A stretch of DNA of 64,000 nucleotides. It comes from Clostridium_AD sp050717515. GTDB lineage: Bacteria; Bacillota; Clostridia; Clostridiales; Clostridiaceae. The stretch spans positions 310,001 through 374,000 of the forward strand of contig NZ_JBOITL010000032.1 of NCBI RefSeq assembly GCF_050717515.1. Direction: 5' to 3'. The position numbers were made by a program, and so were the translations under genes. The notes below the pieces were generated by a model, which saw only the letters and a program-made list of their open reading frames with translations, did not search any database and was not told where the DNA came from. The stretch's first letter is position 1. Each line of letters begins with the position of its first letter. This document shows, piece by piece, positions 61,497 through 64,000 of this stretch.

Positions 61497-61577
61497 GAAC
61501 AGGAATTAGCTGATTTTGAATAGGCACGTATTTTGAAGTTGAGCAAAAAAGCCTACACTTATATATTAACATAAAGT

Positions 61578-61650
61578 GTAGTAAAACAAATTGTGTTCAC
61601 AATTTGTTCATGACCCCTGTTTTTTTTATGAGCGAAGCGAATTTGCTAGC
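61578..61650 (-). repeat. Dispersed stop-codon-adjacent repeat, copy 3
   Basis: On the minus strand it starts at the stop codon of the 61650 hydrolase: CTAGCAAATTCGCTTCGCTC, then ATAAA, then GGGGTCATGAACAAATTGTG and AACACAATTTGTTTTACTAC. The last part is a perfect nine-base-pair hairpin with a four-base loop and a T-run, so it probably also terminates transcription. It shares its core with copies at 37117 and 44593. Confidence 0.75.
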
Positions 61651-62666
61651 TATTTTAAAGCCTTTAAAAACAATTCATTTGCAGTTTTTAGATAATTTTC
61701 AGAAGTGGCTTCACCATGGTCTCCTTCTTTTGATAAGATTAGGTGAACATTTTTAGAACCAAGTGACTTTAATGCATCGTATAATTTTTTAGCACCCTCT
61801 GGTGGAATTACAGTATCCTTTTCTCCATTAAACATAACAACAGTCATATTTTTCATATTTGCATAATTTTTAAAAGGAGAATTGTTTATTAAGTACTTGT
61901 TTACTGTATCTTGGGAATCAGTGGTTTGACCATTACCAGAAACAACACTATAGGTCATCATGGGGATTCCTCCAATATCTACAAGCTGTTCCCAATAGGG
62001 GGTGGAACCGTAAGAGGCTATTGCTTTTGGTTTATATTTTCCATAAGCTGCATAGTGGTATGCAGAACTTCCACCTAAAGAATAACCTATTATGCCCAAT
62101 TTGCTTATATCAACCTTTTTGTTGCTAGAATAGAAGTCTATTAAACTATTACATTCATCTGAAGTAAACACTTCGATTTGTGTCATTCTAATGGCTGGAT
62201 TATTTACACGTTCTCCATGAGCATAAGCATCTGGAACTACGCAATAAAAACCCTTATAGGCAAAATCTAAAGCATTCCAAACTACTGATTCTTTACTACC
62301 AGTTGCAAAATGAATCATAATTATAAGTGGTTTAACAGAATTATCTTTTTTATAAATCTCATAGAAAGGTACATCATCCACTAGTAGCTTGTTTACTACA
62401 ATATCAGGATTTTCATTAGTGATTTTTTGTGCTTCTATTCCTAATGCTTTGTTAAATTGTAGTTTAGGTGAGTGGGGTTTTTGTTCAGGTTTTTGAGCTT
62501 CTTCTTGTTGGTTTTGCTGTTCTTGCTGTTGAGGTTGCTTAACTGTTACAGTATCCTTGGGGGGATTGGTATTAACTGGTGTTTGTTTAGATTTTGAGCA
62601 GCCAATAAGTGTAGTCACAAGCATAATTGAAAAAATAATTGTTATAGTACGACTTGAACGGTTCAT
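61650..62666 (-). CDS. Alpha/beta-hydrolase lipoprotein
   Basis: An exported lipoprotein of 338 residues with lipobox LIGCS. A Gln/Glu/Pro-rich linker (residues about 34-70, with repeated QQQEQQ) joins the anchor to an alpha/beta-hydrolase domain. The nucleophile elbow is GIIGYSLGGSS, the acid Asp lies in NGEKDTVIPP and the His in KEGDHGEAT, so the triad is complete. It is of the dienelactone-hydrolase/acetyl-esterase type. Substrate is unknown. AAAGGAGC precedes the ATG. A dispersed repeat starts at its stop codon. Confidence 0.83.
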   Translation of the reverse strand: MNRSSRTITIIFSIMLVTTLIGCSKSKQTPVNTNPPKDTVTVKQPQQQEQQNQQEEAQKPEQKPHSPKLQFNKALGIEAQKITNENPDIVVNKLLVDDVPFYEIYKKDNSVKPLIIMIHFATGSKESVVWNALDFAYKGFYCVVPDAYAHGERVNNPAIRMTQIEVFTSDECNSLIDFYSSNKKVDISKLGIIGYSLGGSSAYHYAAYGKYKPKAIASYGSTPYWEQLVDIGGIPMMTYSVVSGNGQTTDSQDTVNKYLINNSPFKNYANMKNMTVVMFNGEKDTVIPPEGAKKLYDALKSLGSKNVHLILSKEGDHGEATSENYLKTANELFLKALK

Positions 62667-63137
62667 TTAGTAGCTCCTTTAAATACTTTCAACATTAGTA
62701 TATGAATTAATATTAAAAATAGTGCTATGGTTTTGCTAGGGCAGAATACTTTAAAACTTTCTAAACCTCGGAGGTGATAGAGGGGACTAAGTGACAATCT
62801 TGCTATTAATGACAAAAAAAAGAAACGGGTACCCATGTCAAGACCAGTATAATAAAGATTGCAGCAAATAGAATCAAATGGAATAACCATTGATGATCCT
62901 ATGGTCTTTAGACTAGAAACTAGTTACTGTTTTTACCAAGTCACAGTTACCTTAGTGGTTCAGCTCTGTATATATTTATTAATTATGGAAATAAAATATA
63001 TAAAATGCTATAATATTAAGTAGAATATTGTAAATTAAGGCGAAAAAAGTTAATTTGTAGACTTTACACTCTCATATTGATAATAAAGAAAAAGGCCATA
63101 AATCAATTGAAATAATCATACTACAGGGGGGATATAT
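62667..63137. other. Intergenic region before the amino-acid permease
   Basis: 471 bases with no gene supported. TATAAT at 63009 may be the -10 box for the permease. A short palindrome ACCTCGGAGGT at 62765 and ACTAGAAACTAGT near 62915 have no clear role. The 19 bases at 63043-63061 are identical to 12808-12826 upstream of ribB. Confidence 0.4.
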
Positions 63138-64000
63138 ATGAAAATACAAAGTGAAGCTAACTTTACACTGTTTGAAGCAATTAGTATGATTGTTGGGAAT
63201 AGTATTGGTACGGGTATTATTGCAGTCCCTTATTTAGCAACTAAAAACAGTCTTAAAAGTGTTGTTTGGATGGTGATATTAGCATATTTTATTAATGTTA
63301 TTTTACATTTAATTATTGCTGAACTATCCTATAATAATGGTGGTGTTCAGCTTGTTAAAAGTTTTGAAGGTGAATTGTTTAATGGTAAAGCTAAAAAAAT
63401 CTTTAGTTGGACTATGTTTACGGTTTATGGATTAGCAATTGTTGTTGGTGTCAGCGGTAACATTAATGGTGGAGCTCAAATTATTGAGAATTGGATGCAT
63501 GTACCATTTTCTGTGGCTCAGTTAATATATTATTTTTTAGCTGGCATCGTTGTTTTTATGGGAATGAAGGCTGTAGGAATTGCCCAAAAATATGCAGTAA
63601 TTGTTTTGATGGTAATTGTTGTAGCTATGACTGTGGGAACATTAATGCAGCCACTAAATGAATTACAAGTGTCTAAAATGCACATAAATAATCTTCTAGG
63701 GCTATACAGTATAATTGTGTTCGCAACTTCTGCGAACCAAGCTGTTATACAGGTTGTAAAAGGATTAAATGGTAATGTACCGAAAATTAGGACTTCAATT
63801 TTCTTAGGTTTTGCCATATCATCAATTCTTGTGTTAATTGTAACAACAACTGTTTTGGTAGGGGGAAAAGGTATATTAGATAAAGAACTCGCTTATGTAC
63901 AATTAGGGGATAGTATTGGACGCTGGGCAGGCATTCTTGCGGGAATGTTTTCATTATTTGCGCTTCTAACCACATTCTGGTCAAATACACTAGCTCTTCG
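63138..64000 (+). CDS. Amino-acid permease, HAAAP-like, 3' end outside window
   Basis: A membrane transporter whose first 287 residues are visible. The N-terminal SMIVGNSIGTGIIAVPYLAT, with glycines in the first helix, is the substrate-binding pattern of APC-superfamily amino-acid permeases. The overall run of at least eight helices is closest to the aromatic/branched amino-acid (HAAAP) or spore-germination-permease style. Acid-rich germination motifs are not seen, so uptake of an amino acid is preferred. GGGGGGAT precedes the ATG. The rest of the gene lies beyond the window. Confidence 0.72.
   Translation, partial: MKIQSEANFTLFEAISMIVGNSIGTGIIAVPYLATKNSLKSVVWMVILAYFINVILHLIIAELSYNNGGVQLVKSFEGELFNGKAKKIFSWTMFTVYGLAIVVGVSGNINGGAQIIENWMHVPFSVAQLIYYFLAGIVVFMGMKAVGIAQKYAVIVLMVIVVAMTVGTLMQPLNELQVSKMHINNLLGLYSIIVFATSANQAVIQVVKGLNGNVPKIRTSIFLGFAISSILVLIVTTTVLVGGKGILDKELAYVQLGDSIGRWAGILAGMFSLFALLTTFWSNTLAL

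Noticed and set aside
62700..62890. 75-codon minus-strand frame upstream of the lipoprotein hydrolase
   Set aside because: It runs into the hydrolase start without a ribosome site and has no recognisable domain.

Overview
The window is a low-GC, gene-dense chromosomal stretch with strong purine-rich ribosome binding sites, A/T-rich codon use, many perfect-stem intrinsic terminators and gene families typical of Clostridium sensu stricto or a close relative (UPF0182, CPBP proteases, MATE and FecBCD-type transporters, anaerobic siroheme protein, RRNPP-like regulators). No rRNA, tRNA, CRISPR array, intact transposon or prophage was seen, so it reads as ordinary chromosome with scattered gene relics.

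Layout. 1-2476: end of glycerol dehydrogenase and a fused dihydroxyacetone kinase, the oxidative glycerol branch. 2674-9126: a UPF0182 membrane protein, an ArsR regulator, a membrane-anchored PAF-acetylhydrolase-like enzyme, a nitroreductase-like protein and an unknown C-terminally anchored protein. 9381-12051 (minus strand): a secreted protein with three Asp-box repeats followed by an OmpR/histidine-kinase pair. 12487-13652: FMN riboswitch with attenuator in front of stand-alone ribB. 13770-19412: HAD phosphatase and APH-like kinase pair, two relic patches, a CPBP protease, an XRE-TPR regulator and the decayed end of a TIR-domain gene. 19561-26205: oligoendopeptidase F, lemA with a DUF2207 membrane protein, a double TerD protein and a TetR regulator. 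26284-35250: oleate hydratase, secreted LRR protein, lipoprotein, MarR-MATE efflux operon with a two-site operator, a second CPBP protease, and an XRE-TPR regulator broken by one base in an A9 tract. 35767-37119: an MFS efflux pump.

37334-44413 is the most coherent metabolic block. An iron alcohol dehydrogenase and a DeoR repressor diverge from a five-gene operon: class II aldolase, NhaC-type transporter, methylthioribose-kinase-like protein, methylthioribose-1-phosphate-isomerase-like protein and a FucU/RbsD mutarotase. The kinase, isomerase and aldolase match the known 5-deoxyribose/methylthioribose disposal route that ends in dihydroxyacetone phosphate plus an aldehyde. The dehydrogenase would remove the aldehyde, and the mutarotase and transporter look like added steps.

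44706-49982: a LysR gene divergent from an operon of a small siroheme/ferredoxin protein and a FecBCD-type ABC importer, then a cobalamin adenosyltransferase. 50436-57168: an L,D-transpeptidase, an unknown membrane protein, and a two-component system driving an ABC exporter. 57890-61425: a methionine-type ABC importer (metQ, metN, metI) with a DUF169 gene inside it. 61650-64000: a lipoprotein hydrolase and the start of an amino-acid permease.

Outside the genes, the most unusual pattern is a dispersed element found directly after the stop codons of three unrelated genes (near 37120, 44706 and 61650). It carries a conserved box and a terminator-like hairpin. All functional calls rest on motif and family recognition by eye; no database search was run.
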